Shown: positions 6,911-15,643 of the stretch, piece after piece
Layout of the letters: every line of letters begins with the position of its first letter
Numbering within the stretch: position 1 is the stretch's first letter
Assembly: GCF_050410795.1 (NCBI RefSeq)
Contig: NZ_CP191258.1
Location: forward strand, 4,030,001 to 4,094,000
Origin: Fontivita pretiosa
GTDB taxonomy: Bacteria; Planctomycetota; Phycisphaerae; Tepidisphaerales; Tepidisphaeraceae
Direction: 5' to 3'
DNA length: 64,000 nt
The notes under the pieces: generated by a model
What the model saw: only the letters and a program-made list of their open reading frames with translations
Database searches by the model: none
Told to the model about the DNA's origin: nothing
Translations under genes and position numbers: made by a program

Positions 6911-9445
6911 CTACAGGCGGGCCAGCGGCACGGCGGCCGGTTCGGATTCGTCCAGCGGCGGCGGTTCGACGATCGCCAAATGATCGGCCCAGAATGACTC
7001 GAACATCCGCTGCAACGAGCAGCGGCTCATGCGGGCAACGGCGGCCTGGGACATGCGCTGGCGGCGCGGCTCATCGTCCAGCAGCCCGGTGATCGCCTCG
7101 CACCAGCTCCGGGCCGACTCGGTCGCCGGAATCACCAGCCCGGTGCTGTTGTGCTCGACGGTTTCCTTGGGTCCTCCCTGGTTGGTGACAATCGCCGGCA
7201 GGCCGCTGGCCTGGGCTTCCATCACCGCCTGTCCCAGCGTATCGGTGCGGGAGGGGAAGATGAACAGGTCGCTGCTGGCGTAGAGCGTGGCAAGCTCTGC
7301 GTCATTCTGCACGCCCAGGAAATAAGCGGGCAGTCCGTTCAACTCCCGCTTCATCGTTTGCAGGTAAGGTCCATCGCCTGCCAGGACCAGCGCCACGTCC
7401 CGCCGCCTGCGGCAGAGCGACTGGAAGATCTCGACAAGCATCGGCAGGTTTTTTTCGACGCTCACCCGTCCGCAATACAGCAGCCGCCGCGGCTCGCGTA
7501 CGCCGTGGCGCTGCCAGATTGAGAGATCGCGGCGCTGCGGCCCGAACTTCTGGAGGTTGATGCCCGCCGGGATCGTGCGAAGCTTGTCTTCGTCGATTTT
7601 CAGATCACGCAGGTGGAACAGGTAGGAGCTGCTGCGGGCGAAGACCGCCGCCGCCTGCCCGTAGAACCACTTCATGTACTGGATCGTGCCGTTGGTGATG
7701 CGATGGTCGCGGGTCAGCTTGTCCACGTACGCGGGGAAATCGGTGTGGTAGGTGGCCAGCATCGGCACGCGAAGCATCCTGGAGACCAGCCAGCCGCACA
7801 GTCCCATGGGTCCCGGGGTCGAGACGTGCACGGCGTCAAACTGCTGTCGGTCGGCCCACTCCAGCACTTCCAGCAGCGGCGGGAGGCTGATGGTCAGATC
7901 CGGGTAGTAGGGCAGCGGCCGGGAGAGCAGCGGCACGAAGTTTTTCCGCCGGATTGATTCCATCCCGTTGGAGGGATTGGCGCAGCAGGTGTGGATGGTC
8001 AGTTGGCGTGCCTGCGAGTGCGCCTGCTCGCCCAGATCATGCAGGAATCGCGCCACCCCGTTGATGTCGTCGAACGTGTCGGTGAACAGGCCGATCTTCA
8101 GGGTCTCGGCGGTCTTTGGGGTCTGCATGCGCGTGATCTGGCGAAGCAGGTGTCGTTCCTTGTTCTGGTGAAAGACCGCAAAGTAATACGGCAGCAGGAC
8201 GAATTGCTGCGCCAGGATCGCGCCGATGGTGTCGAACAGATCGGTGAAGCTGGCCTGATCGATGCTGCGCTGGATCGCCGACGCCAGCCCCTGCGTGGCC
8301 CTGCGGTTGATGTCGCTGGCAAGCTGGAACATTCGCTGGTGCTCACCGAGTGGAGGCAGGCCTGCCTGCACCGCGGTCAACAGATCCGGATTCTGCTGAA
8401 ACTGTTCCCACGCCGAACGGAGAAACAGCCGCTTGAGCAGGGCGGTTCCGGCCAGCGGTTCCGGTGGCGGGGGAGTCAGCGGGTGCAGCACGCGGCGCGT
8501 GAGCTTGCCAAGCTTATGCTTCAGTCCCAGCAGCAGAAGCTGACGCTTCGTCGGCGCCGCGCGCTCGCCGGCGATGGTCTGCACCAGCGTCGTCGCCAGG
8601 TTCGGCTTGTGCCGCGGCGACATGATGTGCCGCGTGTAGTAGCGGATGGCGACGCTGTAGAAGGTATGGGCGAGCTTGGCGCTTGAGCCGGCCTCGCCGC
8701 CGGGGCGCGACAGCCCCTGACGCAGGTACTTCAGCACGTCGGCGGGGCAGGAGGTGTCCGGCGGAAACTCGGTCCAGGTTCGCCCGACGTTCAGCAGCCC
8801 ATGGTCGTCGCTGCCACCGGTTCTGGCCTTGATCCACGGCTCGGGCCACCGCGGCGCCAGGCCGTGTGTCTCGGAAAGTCTTGCGATCTCCTGCCGGGTG
8901 AGCCGATTCAGCAGTGGCTCGAACGCATCGCGGTGCAGCGAGCTGTGGGCGCCGTTGAGGCACTCAAACCCCTTGAACAACAGCAGCAGCCGCTCCAGAT
9001 GCCACCGCTCCAGCTTGTCGTTCTGCCGGTAGATCGGATGCGCCACGCTGTGGGCGATGTTGTTCCGCTCGATGTACTCGGCCACGTCATAGATGTTGTT
9101 CGCCAGCGCCTGAAGCTGCTCATGCTGTTGCGGGGTGATGCCGTAGACCAGCACGTGCAGCTTGCAGTGATCCTCGGGGAACCAGCAGGTCAGTTCCTCG
9201 CCGACCAGCACATCCGGTTTGTGCGCGATCGACAACGCCCCTTCGATCGAATCGTGGTCGGTGAGGGTGACGAAATCCATGCCGCGCAGGCGGGCTTGCG
9301 CGTAGACCTCCTCAGGGCGACTGTAGCTCTCCGGACATCGCAGCGCATTGAGCACCGCCTCGCCGGTCTTGTTGCTGGCGTCGCTGTGGCAATGCAGGTC
9401 GATCCGCTTGGGGGCCGATGGCCGGCCCGGGTTGGCCCAGGGCAT
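6911..9445 (-). CDS. PHP-domain / GT4 glycosyltransferase fusion
   Basis: An 844-residue two-domain protein. The N-terminal 270 residues form a PHP metallo-hydrolase domain: DLHCHSDAS (16-24), TDHDSIEG (about 61-68), GEE and SVAHPIYR supply the usual metal ligands. A helical linker of about 180 residues follows. From about 455 a complete GT-B glycosyltransferase begins (KIGLFTDTFDDINGVARF) and ends with the donor-binding EAQASGLPAIVTNQGG-x-x-E motif. In stand-alone form the GT4 part resembles transferases that extend glycolipids or mannosides. A PHP domain fused in front suggests a phosphoester or polyol-phosphate step coupled to transfer; that link is inference. No membrane segment is obvious. 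It is monocistronic or loosely linked to trpD 100 bases upstream. Confidence 0.85.
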   Translation of the reverse strand: MPWANPGRPSAPKRIDLHCHSDASNKTGEAVLNALRCPESYSRPEEVYAQARLRGMDFVTLTDHDSIEGALSIAHKPDVLVGEELTCWFPEDHCKLHVLVYGITPQQHEQLQALANNIYDVAEYIERNNIAHSVAHPIYRQNDKLERWHLERLLLLFKGFECLNGAHSSLHRDAFEPLLNRLTRQEIARLSETHGLAPRWPEPWIKARTGGSDDHGLLNVGRTWTEFPPDTSCPADVLKYLRQGLSRPGGEAGSSAKLAHTFYSVAIRYYTRHIMSPRHKPNLATTLVQTIAGERAAPTKRQLLLLGLKHKLGKLTRRVLHPLTPPPPEPLAGTALLKRLFLRSAWEQFQQNPDLLTAVQAGLPPLGEHQRMFQLASDINRRATQGLASAIQRSIDQASFTDLFDTIGAILAQQFVLLPYYFAVFHQNKERHLLRQITRMQTPKTAETLKIGLFTDTFDDINGVARFLHDLGEQAHSQARQLTIHTCCANPSNGMESIRRKNFVPLLSRPLPYYPDLTISLPPLLEVLEWADRQQFDAVHVSTPGPMGLCGWLVSRMLRVPMLATYHTDFPAYVDKLTRDHRITNGTIQYMKWFYGQAAAVFARSSSYLFHLRDLKIDEDKLRTIPAGINLQKFGPQRRDLSIWQRHGVREPRRLLYCGRVSVEKNLPMLVEIFQSLCRRRRDVALVLAGDGPYLQTMKRELNGLPAYFLGVQNDAELATLYASSDLFIFPSRTDTLGQAVMEAQASGLPAIVTNQGGPKETVEHNSTGLVIPATESARSWCEAITGLLDDEPRRQRMSQAAVARMSRCSLQRMFESFWADHLAIVEPPPLDESEPAAVPLARL

Positions 9446-9545
9446 GTTGTTGATTTAACCCGATTTTGCCACAAAAGGCATCAGGCAAACCAAGAACTCA
9501 CCAACTGCTAACCAATCTCAAGTGCGCCAAGACCTGGACGGGTGG

Positions 9546-10583
9546 CTAGGCGGCAGCGCAGGGGTGATTGGAGTATCGGATCAGCGCCTCGAGCGTGGCG
9601 GCGGCGCGCCCGGAGTCGATCGCCTCGGCGGCTTCACCGATGCCGTGCGCCAGGTCATTGGACGCGCCGGCAATGACCATCGCCGCCGCCGCGTTCAGCA
9701 GAGCGATGTCTCGCATCGGTCCTTTTTCTCCCGACAGCACCCGCCGCAGCGCCTCGGCCGCCTGGTCCACGTCGGCCACCTGAAGATCCGACAGCCGGGC
9801 ATACGGCAGACCCAGCGATCGTGGGTCGAAGGTCCAGGTGGTGATGCGTCCGTGCTTCAGCTCGCTGACGCGCGTGGGGCCGAGGGTGGACAGCTCGTCC
9901 AGCCCGTCCTCTGCATGCACGACCCAGGCGCGCTGACTGCCCAGCTCGCGCAGCACCGCTGCCAGACGATCGGTCAGTTCCGCCGCGAAAACCCCCAGCA
10001 ACTGATGTCGGGCTTTAGCCGGATTCGTCAGCGGCCCCAGGAGGTTGAAGATGGTGGGGATGCCCAGTGCGCTGCGCGCCGAGGCGACGTGCTTCATCGC
10101 CGGATGGTGGCTGCGCGCAAAGGCGAAACAGATGTTGGCCTGCTGAAGGCAGTATGCCAGCGTCGCGGGCGTTGCATCGAGCTTGACCCCCAGCTTTTCC
10201 AGCACATCAGCCGAGCCGGCGCGCGAGCTGGCCGATCGATTGCCATGCTTGACGACCCTGACGCCGCTGGCGGCGGCGATCAGAGCGGCGGCGGTGGAGA
10301 TGTTGAACGTCCCGCGCACGTCTCCGCCCGTGCCGCACGTATCCAGTATCACCCCGTCTATCGGATCGCACACCACGGGGATCACTTTCTCGCGCATCAC
10401 CGTGGCGGCCCCGACCAGCTCCTCCACCGTCGTGCCCTTGCTGGCCAGACCCACCAGCAACCCGCCGATCTGCGCATCGCTGGCCTGCCCGGACATGATG
10501 TACAGGAACGCGTCGCGGGCCTCCTCGCGGGTCAGGTCCTCGCGGCGGCACAGCTTCAGGAGGATGTCTCTGAAGGCGGACAT
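9546..10583 (-). CDS. trpD: Anthranilate phosphoribosyltransferase
   Basis: A 345-residue enzyme of tryptophan synthesis, joining anthranilate to PRPP. The PRPP loop DTCGTGGDVRGTFNIST, the KHGNRSASSRAGSADVLE anthranilate-binding segment, the HHPAMKHVASAR motif and the IFNLLGPLTNPA segment are all intact, and length is normal. Start at the ATG at 10583 (MSAFRDILLKL). No other trp gene is nearby, so it is a solitary trpD here. Between it and galK lies a 123-base gap with a two-part hairpin. Confidence 0.95.
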   Translation of the reverse strand: MSAFRDILLKLCRREDLTREEARDAFLYIMSGQASDAQIGGLLVGLASKGTTVEELVGAATVMREKVIPVVCDPIDGVILDTCGTGGDVRGTFNISTAAALIAAASGVRVVKHGNRSASSRAGSADVLEKLGVKLDATPATLAYCLQQANICFAFARSHHPAMKHVASARSALGIPTIFNLLGPLTNPAKARHQLLGVFAAELTDRLAAVLRELGSQRAWVVHAEDGLDELSTLGPTRVSELKHGRITTWTFDPRSLGLPYARLSDLQVADVDQAAEALRRVLSGEKGPMRDIALLNAAAAMVIAGASNDLAHGIGEAAEAIDSGRAAATLEALIRYSNHPCAAA

Positions 10584-10658
10584 GGATCAGTCAAACGGAT
10601 GATAGCACAGTTCGGCGGTCACGCAGGCTCGAAATTACGGGCAGATTTGCGGCCCGAT

Positions 10659-10695
10659 ATGCCTTTGGGCCTTTTGCACCTGGCCCTTTTGGCAT
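10659..10695. terminator. Two-part hairpin in the galK-trpD gap
   Basis: ATGCC (10659-10663) pairs with GGCAT (10691-10695) and, inside it, GGGCC (10667-10671) with GGCCC (10682-10686), separated by a T-rich symmetric internal loop. It lies just past the galK stop on the minus strand. There is no clean T-tract, so an intrinsic terminator is possible rather than proven. Confidence 0.4.
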
Positions 10696-10706
10696 CATCT
10701 ATTGGC

Positions 10707-11879
10707 CTATTCCAGCACCGTCACTCCCGCGGTTGCGGTCGTGGGGTATACGGCCGGTTTGATGCCGAACTTGTCCTGATACGCCTGCTGGATCGTGTCG
10801 GTAAAGCTCTGGACGTAACGCGGCTGGACCAGCGAGACGGTACATCCGCCAAAGCCCCCGCCAGTCAGCCGCGAGCCGTAGACTCCCTTGATCATCATCG
10901 CCTGCTCGACCAGGAAGTCCAGTTCCGGCACGCTGACCTGGTAGTCATCCCGCAGCGAGCGATGACTCTGCACCATCAGCTCGCCGGCCTCCTCGTATTG
11001 GCGGCGGTTCAGGTGCGAGGCCGCATCCAGGGTCCGCTGATTCTCGGTGATCACGTGGCGGCAGCGACGATAGACCACATCGGGCAATTTGCCCTTGGCG
11101 GATTCGAGCTGTTTGAGCGACACGTCGCGCAGCGCCCTGATCGCCGGATTTTCCTTCTGGAAGAACCGCACGCCTTCCTCGCACTGCCGGCGGCGTTCGG
11201 CGTATTCCCCACCGGTCAGCTCGTGTTTGACCATGCTGTTGACGATGACCACGCGCAGCTCGCTGGCGTCGATGGGGACAAAATGCCGGGACAGGTCGCG
11301 ACAGTCCAGCAGCATCGCGTAGCCCTGCCGGGCCGAGGCGACAATCGTCTGGTCCATGATCCCGCAGGGTACCAGGGCGTATTCATGCTCGGCCTTCTGG
11401 CATACCAGCGCCAGCCGCGCGGGGTCCATTTTCAATCCGGCCAGGGTCAGGAAGGCCTGGGCGGTGCCGACCTCGATGGCGGCCGAGCTGGAGAGCCCGC
11501 CACCCACCGGCAGGGTGTTGTCCACAAGCATTTCCATGCCGGTCAGCGGGATTCCCGCGGCGATCAGTTCGGCGGCGACGCCGCGGAAGTAATTGCCCCA
11601 TGCCGGCTCTCCACGGGTGATCTTCGACTGCACCGAAAACTCGACGATCTGATCGGGAAAACTGGTAGAGGCCACACGCACCAGGCCATCGTCGCGCGAG
11701 CGGCAGACCATCAGCACATGTGGCTCGATGGCCATCGGCAGCACGAACCCCTCGTTGTAGTCGGTGTGCTCGCCGATCAGATTCACCCGCCCGGGGGCGC
11801 GGATGACGTGTAATTTTGCAGCGCCGGGGCCGAAAAGGCCGAGAAAGCGCGCTTTAACAGCGGCGTGCGGCGATTCCAT
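10707..11879 (-). CDS. galK: Galactokinase
   Basis: A 390-residue GHMP-family kinase that phosphorylates galactose at C1 in the Leloir pathway. Signature 1 APGRVNLIGEHTDYN (about 28-42) contains the family RVNLIGEHTDY motif. The ATP-binding loop is PVGGGLSSSAAIEVG and the C-terminal GHMP motif is LTGGGFGGCTVSL. The catalytic aspartate lies in GIMDQTI. The length is normal. Divergent from tmk with 112 bases between. No galT or galE is adjacent, so the product may feed NDP-sugar pools for the polysaccharide cluster downstream. Confidence 0.95.
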   Translation of the reverse strand: MESPHAAVKARFLGLFGPGAAKLHVIRAPGRVNLIGEHTDYNEGFVLPMAIEPHVLMVCRSRDDGLVRVASTSFPDQIVEFSVQSKITRGEPAWGNYFRGVAAELIAAGIPLTGMEMLVDNTLPVGGGLSSSAAIEVGTAQAFLTLAGLKMDPARLALVCQKAEHEYALVPCGIMDQTIVASARQGYAMLLDCRDLSRHFVPIDASELRVVIVNSMVKHELTGGEYAERRRQCEEGVRFFQKENPAIRALRDVSLKQLESAKGKLPDVVYRRCRHVITENQRTLDAASHLNRRQYEEAGELMVQSHRSLRDDYQVSVPELDFLVEQAMMIKGVYGSRLTGGGFGGCTVSLVQPRYVQSFTDTIQQAYQDKFGIKPAVYPTTATAGVTVLE

Positions 11880-11939
11880 GGGCGGCGAATGTATGACCGG
11901 GTGCGGGGGCGGTCAAGACAAAGCGTGCAATCGGGGGTT

Positions 11940-11990
11940 TCGCATTGCAGGCTGCGGATTGCGCGTGCGGGATTGCGGATTTCGGATCCA
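11940..11990. repeat. ATTGCGGATT-type short repeat tract
   Basis: The tmk leader is a run of overlapping near-repeats of the word ATTGCGGATT (GCATTGCAGGCTGCGGATT, then GCGGGATTGCGGATTTCGG). The 14-base word CGGGATTGCGGATT recurs at about 33655-33668 in front of the ftsL-like gene. It appears to be a dispersed intergenic short repeat. The open frame of tmk can be extended through it, but the translation there is compositionally odd, so it is not counted as coding. Confidence 0.45.
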
Positions 11991-11991
11991 G

Positions 11992-12687
11992 ATGCCGCTA
12001 TACTTCCTGCCCGCAGTGCAACAGCTTCGTGGCAAGTTCATCGTCTTCGACGGCAACGAGGGGTGCGGCAAGAGCACGCAGGCGGCCATGGCGCGCGACC
12101 GGCTCCAGCAGCTTGGTCTATCGGTGCTGCTGGTGCGCGATCCGGGAAGCACGCGCATCGGCGAGCAGATCCGCCAGATCCTGCTCAATCCCGAACACAC
12201 CGAAATGGGGATGCGCTGTGAGATGCTGCTGTATATGGCGGCGCGGGCGCAGATGATGTACGAGCTGATCGCCCCGGCGCTGGAGCAGGGCAAGGTGGTC
12301 ATTTCCGACCGGTTCATCTCCAGCACGCTGGCGTATCAGCTTGGCGGAGACGGGCTGAGTGCCGCCGAGATCCGTGCCGTGGGCGACATTGCCATCAAGC
12401 ATCGCTGGCCGGATTTGACGATCATCCTGGACCTGCCCGTGGAGCGCAGTGCCGCGCGGGTCAGGCCGAAATTCACCCTGTTCCCCGACGATCCGGATGC
12501 AGGTGTGAAAAAGGACCGCATCGAGCTGCGGTCGATGGCGTATCATGAACAGGTCCGCCAGAACTTTCTGAGGCAGGCCAGGGACCGTCGCCACAAGTAC
12601 AAGGTGATCGACGCGGACCGCGAACCGCATCTGGTGCACGCGGACGTGTGGCGCGCGCTCGAGGAATTGTGCCGGTCTTCAGCTTGA
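11992..12687 (+). CDS. tmk: Thymidylate kinase
   Basis: A 231-residue dTMP kinase. The P-loop DGNEGCGKSTQA is preceded by RGKFIVF; RDPGSTRIGEQIR takes the place of the usual dTMP-binding REPGGT segment; SDRFISSTLAYQ is the DR(Y/F) motif and DLPVERSAARV the LID-adjacent segment. The start at 11992 gives a normal-length enzyme with a short leader (MPLYFLPAVQQ); the frame is open upstream only through the ATTGCGGATT repeat. It ends three bases before holB, so the two are co-transcribed, the same pairing seen in many bacteria. Confidence 0.93.
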   Translation: MPLYFLPAVQQLRGKFIVFDGNEGCGKSTQAAMARDRLQQLGLSVLLVRDPGSTRIGEQIRQILLNPEHTEMGMRCEMLLYMAARAQMMYELIAPALEQGKVVISDRFISSTLAYQLGGDGLSAAEIRAVGDIAIKHRWPDLTIILDLPVERSAARVRPKFTLFPDDPDAGVKKDRIELRSMAYHEQVRQNFLRQARDRRHKYKVIDADREPHLVHADVWRALEELCRSSA

Positions 12688-12690
12688 GAC

Positions 12691-13731
12691 GTGGACACGC
12701 AGCTCATCAACTTCGATCAGATTCTCGGGCAGGATTCGGCGATCGAGGCGATCCGCCGCGCCTACAGGCTGAATCGTCTGCCGCACGGGCTGATCTTTGC
12801 CGGTCCGGCTGGAGTCGGCAAGGAAACCACCGCCCGCGCGCTGGCGGCGCTGTTTCTGTGCGAACAGCCGCGCGAGCTGGCCTTCTGCGGCACATGCCCG
12901 AGCTGCCGGTTGGTCGCCGCCGAAACACATCCCGATTTTCATCTGGTCTATCGTCAGCTCATCCGCATGAGCAGGGAGGAGCACAAAGCCAAGGAGCTTT
13001 CAGTCGATGTGGTCAGGCCGTTTTTGATCTCCAAGGCGGCGAACAAGTCGGTGATGGGGGTGGGCAAGGTCTTTGTGGTGCGGGAATCGGAGACGATGAC
13101 CGCCTCGGCGCAGAACGCCCTGCTGAAGGTTCTGGAGGAGCCGCCGGGGCGGACGTTGATCATCCTGCTGACCGACCAGCCGGACTCGCTGCTGCCGACG
13201 GTTCGCAGCCGCTGCCAACTGATCCGCTTTGCGCCGCTGGAGGGCAATGTGATTGTCCGGCTGCTTGCCGCAAGGGGAGTGTCCCGGGAGCAGGCGCAGG
13301 CGGCGTCGCAGTTCACACAAGGGTCCGTGGGACTGGCCCTGCAATGGCTGGAGGATGGGGTCATCGAGCGTGCCCGGCAGCTTACGGGGATGCTGGAGGC
13401 GCTTGTGGCGGGCGGATCAGCGGCGGGATTGCAGCAGTGGCTGCGGGCCGCCGCCGAGGAATACGCCGTCAAGCAGCTTTCCCGTGATGAGCTGGCCAGC
13501 AAAGATCAACTCACGCGCGAGGGGGTGGTTCTGTACCTGACGCTGTGCGCGCAGTACTTCGACAGACGGCTTGGTCAGCTTCATGGCCAATCCGACGCAC
13601 TGGAGCGTTGCTGCGCCGCGATCGATGCGGCATTGGCTGCCGAGCGGCTGGTCGAAGCCAACGTGAACGTGCCGCTGTGCATGCAGCAGTTTGCCGGCGC
13701 TCTTGAGGCCGCCGTCGGCGCCGTCGAGTAG
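12691..13731 (+). CDS. holB: DNA polymerase III clamp-loader subunit delta prime
   Basis: A 346-residue AAA+ clamp-loader subunit. The P-loop reads GPAGVGKET; the zinc module follows as C-x8-C-x2-C-x2-C (LCEQPRELAFCGTCPSC); ALLKVLEEPPGRTLIILLT is the hallmark sensor region. The start is a GTG at 12691 directly after the tmk stop, so translation is probably coupled. Its C-terminal 100 residues are the collar domain and are poorly conserved. It could also be called DnaX-like, but the short length and tmk pairing favour HolB. Confidence 0.92.
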   Translation: MDTQLINFDQILGQDSAIEAIRRAYRLNRLPHGLIFAGPAGVGKETTARALAALFLCEQPRELAFCGTCPSCRLVAAETHPDFHLVYRQLIRMSREEHKAKELSVDVVRPFLISKAANKSVMGVGKVFVVRESETMTASAQNALLKVLEEPPGRTLIILLTDQPDSLLPTVRSRCQLIRFAPLEGNVIVRLLAARGVSREQAQAASQFTQGSVGLALQWLEDGVIERARQLTGMLEALVAGGSAAGLQQWLRAAAEEYAVKQLSRDELASKDQLTREGVVLYLTLCAQYFDRRLGQLHGQSDALERCCAAIDAALAAERLVEANVNVPLCMQQFAGALEAAVGAVE

Positions 13732-13758
13732 CGGGCGGTCACCTGGTCAGTCATGCCT

Positions 13759-13823
13759 CAAGGCACGAAGGCGGGTTGGCGGGGGTGCCAGCTTCGACCG
13801 CCTCCCCAGACCTTCGTGCCTTG
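13759..13823. terminator. Long inverted repeat at the end of holB
   Basis: CAAGGCACGAAGG (13759-13771) and CCTTCGTGCCTTG (13811-13823) are perfect 13-base inverted arms. Flanking GCC/GGC extends them, and GC-rich inner arms allow a second stem. It sits in the gap between holB (plus) and the membrane protein at 13888 (minus), where a bidirectional terminator is expected. No T-run follows, so a palindromic repeat is the alternative. Confidence 0.55.
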
Positions 13824-13887
13824 TTGGCCCTGCTTCCCCAGGGGTTGGGTCCGTGCTGTTGACCGCAACCAACGGATCGTGTCTTGT

Positions 13888-14220
13888 TCAACCTTCGGAG
13901 GTCGATGCTTCCTCCTGCTCCATCTGCTCGATGGCCTTGAGGTGTCGGGCACTGACGTATCTGGCCAGTGCGCCGGCGGCGGTGAACAGGGCCATCAGGA
14001 TCAGAAACCCGACCAGAAACCACCTCAGCCGCGGATCCCGGTCCGCCGGCCAGGGCTTGATCAGCTCCGCCGCCAGCAATGCCCCGGTCATGGCGTAGGC
14101 GCCCAGATAGCTGAGCACGGCGGCGACGACGGTCATCAGGCCGAATACCGTGGCGGTTCGCGGCCGCGGCGGCGCGGGAACGGCCTGGAATTCCGCTTCC
14201 ATTTCTGCGATCTGGTTCAT
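13888..14220 (-). CDS. Small two-helix membrane protein
   Basis: A 110-residue hypothetical protein with two hydrophobic segments (about 28-53, VFGLMTVVAAVLSYLGAYAM, and 71-94, WFLVGFLILMALFTAAGAL), a short acidic N-terminus (MNQIAEMEAEF) and an acidic tail. The start at 14220 has GGAGAG upstream, and its ATG overlaps the stop of a small open frame above it (TGATG), which suggests coupled translation. It is the last gene of the mutY transcript. No family recognised. Confidence 0.7.
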   Translation of the reverse strand: MNQIAEMEAEFQAVPAPPRPRTATVFGLMTVVAAVLSYLGAYAMTGALLAAELIKPWPADRDPRLRWFLVGFLILMALFTAAGALARYVSARHLKAIEQMEQEEASTSEG

Positions 14221-14444
14221 CACTCTCCACACTCCCGGCCCGCGTACGACCGGTCTTCTGCCGATTGGGGATATACGATACGTCCGCAGTCGGGGCAAAG
14301 TGGCCTGAAGATCCCGGGCTGGCAGGGCGGGTCAGGGCTTCTGAACAGACCTATTCGGGCAATTGCCGCAACAGCTCGGCGATTCGGACGTGAGGGCGAG
14401 GCAGCGGATAATGTTCCAGGTCCTTCAACCTGATCCACCGGCAT
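14220..14444 (-). CDS. Possible small zinc-ribbon protein overlapping the mutY end
   Basis: A 74-codon frame whose last 35 residues read like a planctomycete zinc ribbon: C-x8-C-x2-C with LCPDCGRIVYP, then SYAGREC. Its TGA overlaps the ATG of the membrane protein gene. The only ATG (14444) lies within the 3' end of mutY in another frame, and no GTG or TTG occurs between the mutY stop and the cysteines. Either mutY and this frame overlap by about 94 bases or it is a remnant of a zinc ribbon once fused to the membrane protein. Confidence 0.3.
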   Translation of the reverse strand: MPVDQVEGPGTLSAASPSRPNRRAVAAIARIGLFRSPDPPCQPGIFRPLCPDCGRIVYPQSAEDRSYAGRECGE

Positions 14445-15472
14445 GGCCGCTGCGACCGTCGCTTCAGGTTCCGGTGGTCTTGGGCCTCGTGGCCGTCAAG
14501 CAGATCGCACACAAAGACTTCGAAGCGATATCGGCGGTGGGTCAGGTCATGGTCAATGCTTGTCAGGTGAGCCGGCGGCGTGACGCGAAACTGAAGCGCC
14601 GAACGAAGCAGCCGGGCAGATACGATGCCCTCGTGCTTGTCGGCGTCCAGCGTGATGAACTGCCAGAGTCCGGCCCATCGTCCGGTGGAGGGCCGTTGTT
14701 CGATCAGCCAGGCTGGGTCCGAGTTGCCAGTGTTGTGGCGACGGATGCAGAAGGTCCAGCGGCGATGCAGGGGTCTGGTCGGGGCAATCCTTGGTGTTGG
14801 GATCTGGTGCTGGAGACCGGCGGCGCAGGCACCGCAGCATGATCGAACCGGGCACAGCCGGCACAGGGGCCTGCGGGGGGTGCAGATCGTTGCCCCAAGG
14901 TCCATCAGGGCGGCGTTGAAGTCTCCGACGCGGCTGGCGGGCAGCAGTTGCTCGGCCCGTTGCCACAGGAGCTTTTGGATCCCGGGCTTGCGTGGATCGG
15001 CGGCCAGGGTATCCAGCCGGCAGATCACTCGGGCCACGTTGCCGTCCAGGGCGGCGGCGCGGACGCCAAAGGCGATCGACGCCACGGCCGCGGCGGTGTA
15101 CCGGCCGATCCCCGGCAGGGTTAGCAGCGTCTCAACGTCCGGGGGAATCTGCCCGTGATGGAATTGGACGATCGTTCTGGCCGCCGCGTGCAGATTCCTT
15201 GCCCGCCGGTAGTAGCCCAGCCCCTGCCAGAGCTTGAGCACGAGCTGTTCGTCGGCGGCGGCCAGGTCGGCGATGGTCGGCAATTGCCGGATGAATCGCT
15301 GGAAGTAAGGCAGCACGGTGGCGACCTGCGTCTGCTGGAGCATGACTTCGCTGAGCAGCACGTGATAGGGGTTGGGGGCCTGGCCCGGCGGGGCGCGCCA
15401 GGGCAGGTCGCGCCGGTGCTGGTCGTACCAGTCGAGCAGTCGTCGCGCCAAACGAGCGGGCGAGCATGACAT
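14351..15472 (-). CDS. mutY: Adenine DNA glycosylase MutY
   Basis: A 373-residue base-excision enzyme removing adenine opposite 8-oxoguanine. SEVMLQQTQV carries the catalytic glutamate, TLPGIGRYTAAAVASIAFG is the helix-hairpin-helix, LDGNVARVICRL the following helix with the catalytic aspartate region, and C-x6-C-x2-C-x5-C (CTPRRPLCRLCPVRSCC) the 4Fe-4S cluster loop. A C-terminal Nudix-like 8-oxoG recognition domain starts near WLIEQRPSTGRWAGLWQF. The start at 15472 gives MSCSPARLARRLLDWYDQ, right for the family; the frame upstream to 15958 is unsupported. Divergent from the DUF4926 gene. Confidence 0.95.
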   Translation of the reverse strand: MSCSPARLARRLLDWYDQHRRDLPWRAPPGQAPNPYHVLLSEVMLQQTQVATVLPYFQRFIRQLPTIADLAAADEQLVLKLWQGLGYYRRARNLHAAARTIVQFHHGQIPPDVETLLTLPGIGRYTAAAVASIAFGVRAAALDGNVARVICRLDTLAADPRKPGIQKLLWQRAEQLLPASRVGDFNAALMDLGATICTPRRPLCRLCPVRSCCGACAAGLQHQIPTPRIAPTRPLHRRWTFCIRRHNTGNSDPAWLIEQRPSTGRWAGLWQFITLDADKHEGIVSARLLRSALQFRVTPPAHLTSIDHDLTHRRYRFEVFVCDLLDGHEAQDHRNLKRRSQRPCRWIRLKDLEHYPLPRPHVRIAELLRQLPE

Positions 15473-15643
15473 GTGGCGAAATTGTAGCTTCGGGGCTTGC
15501 ATTTGACGGACAGGACGGTATGTTGATCGTCCGGTTGCGACAACGGTAGACAGGGAAGGTTGTAGCACACAGTGGGGACCGGAATCGCGCGGATCGTGAA
15601 GCATCCATGCACCTCGGGCTAGCGTGGGTTCACGGAGGACTCC

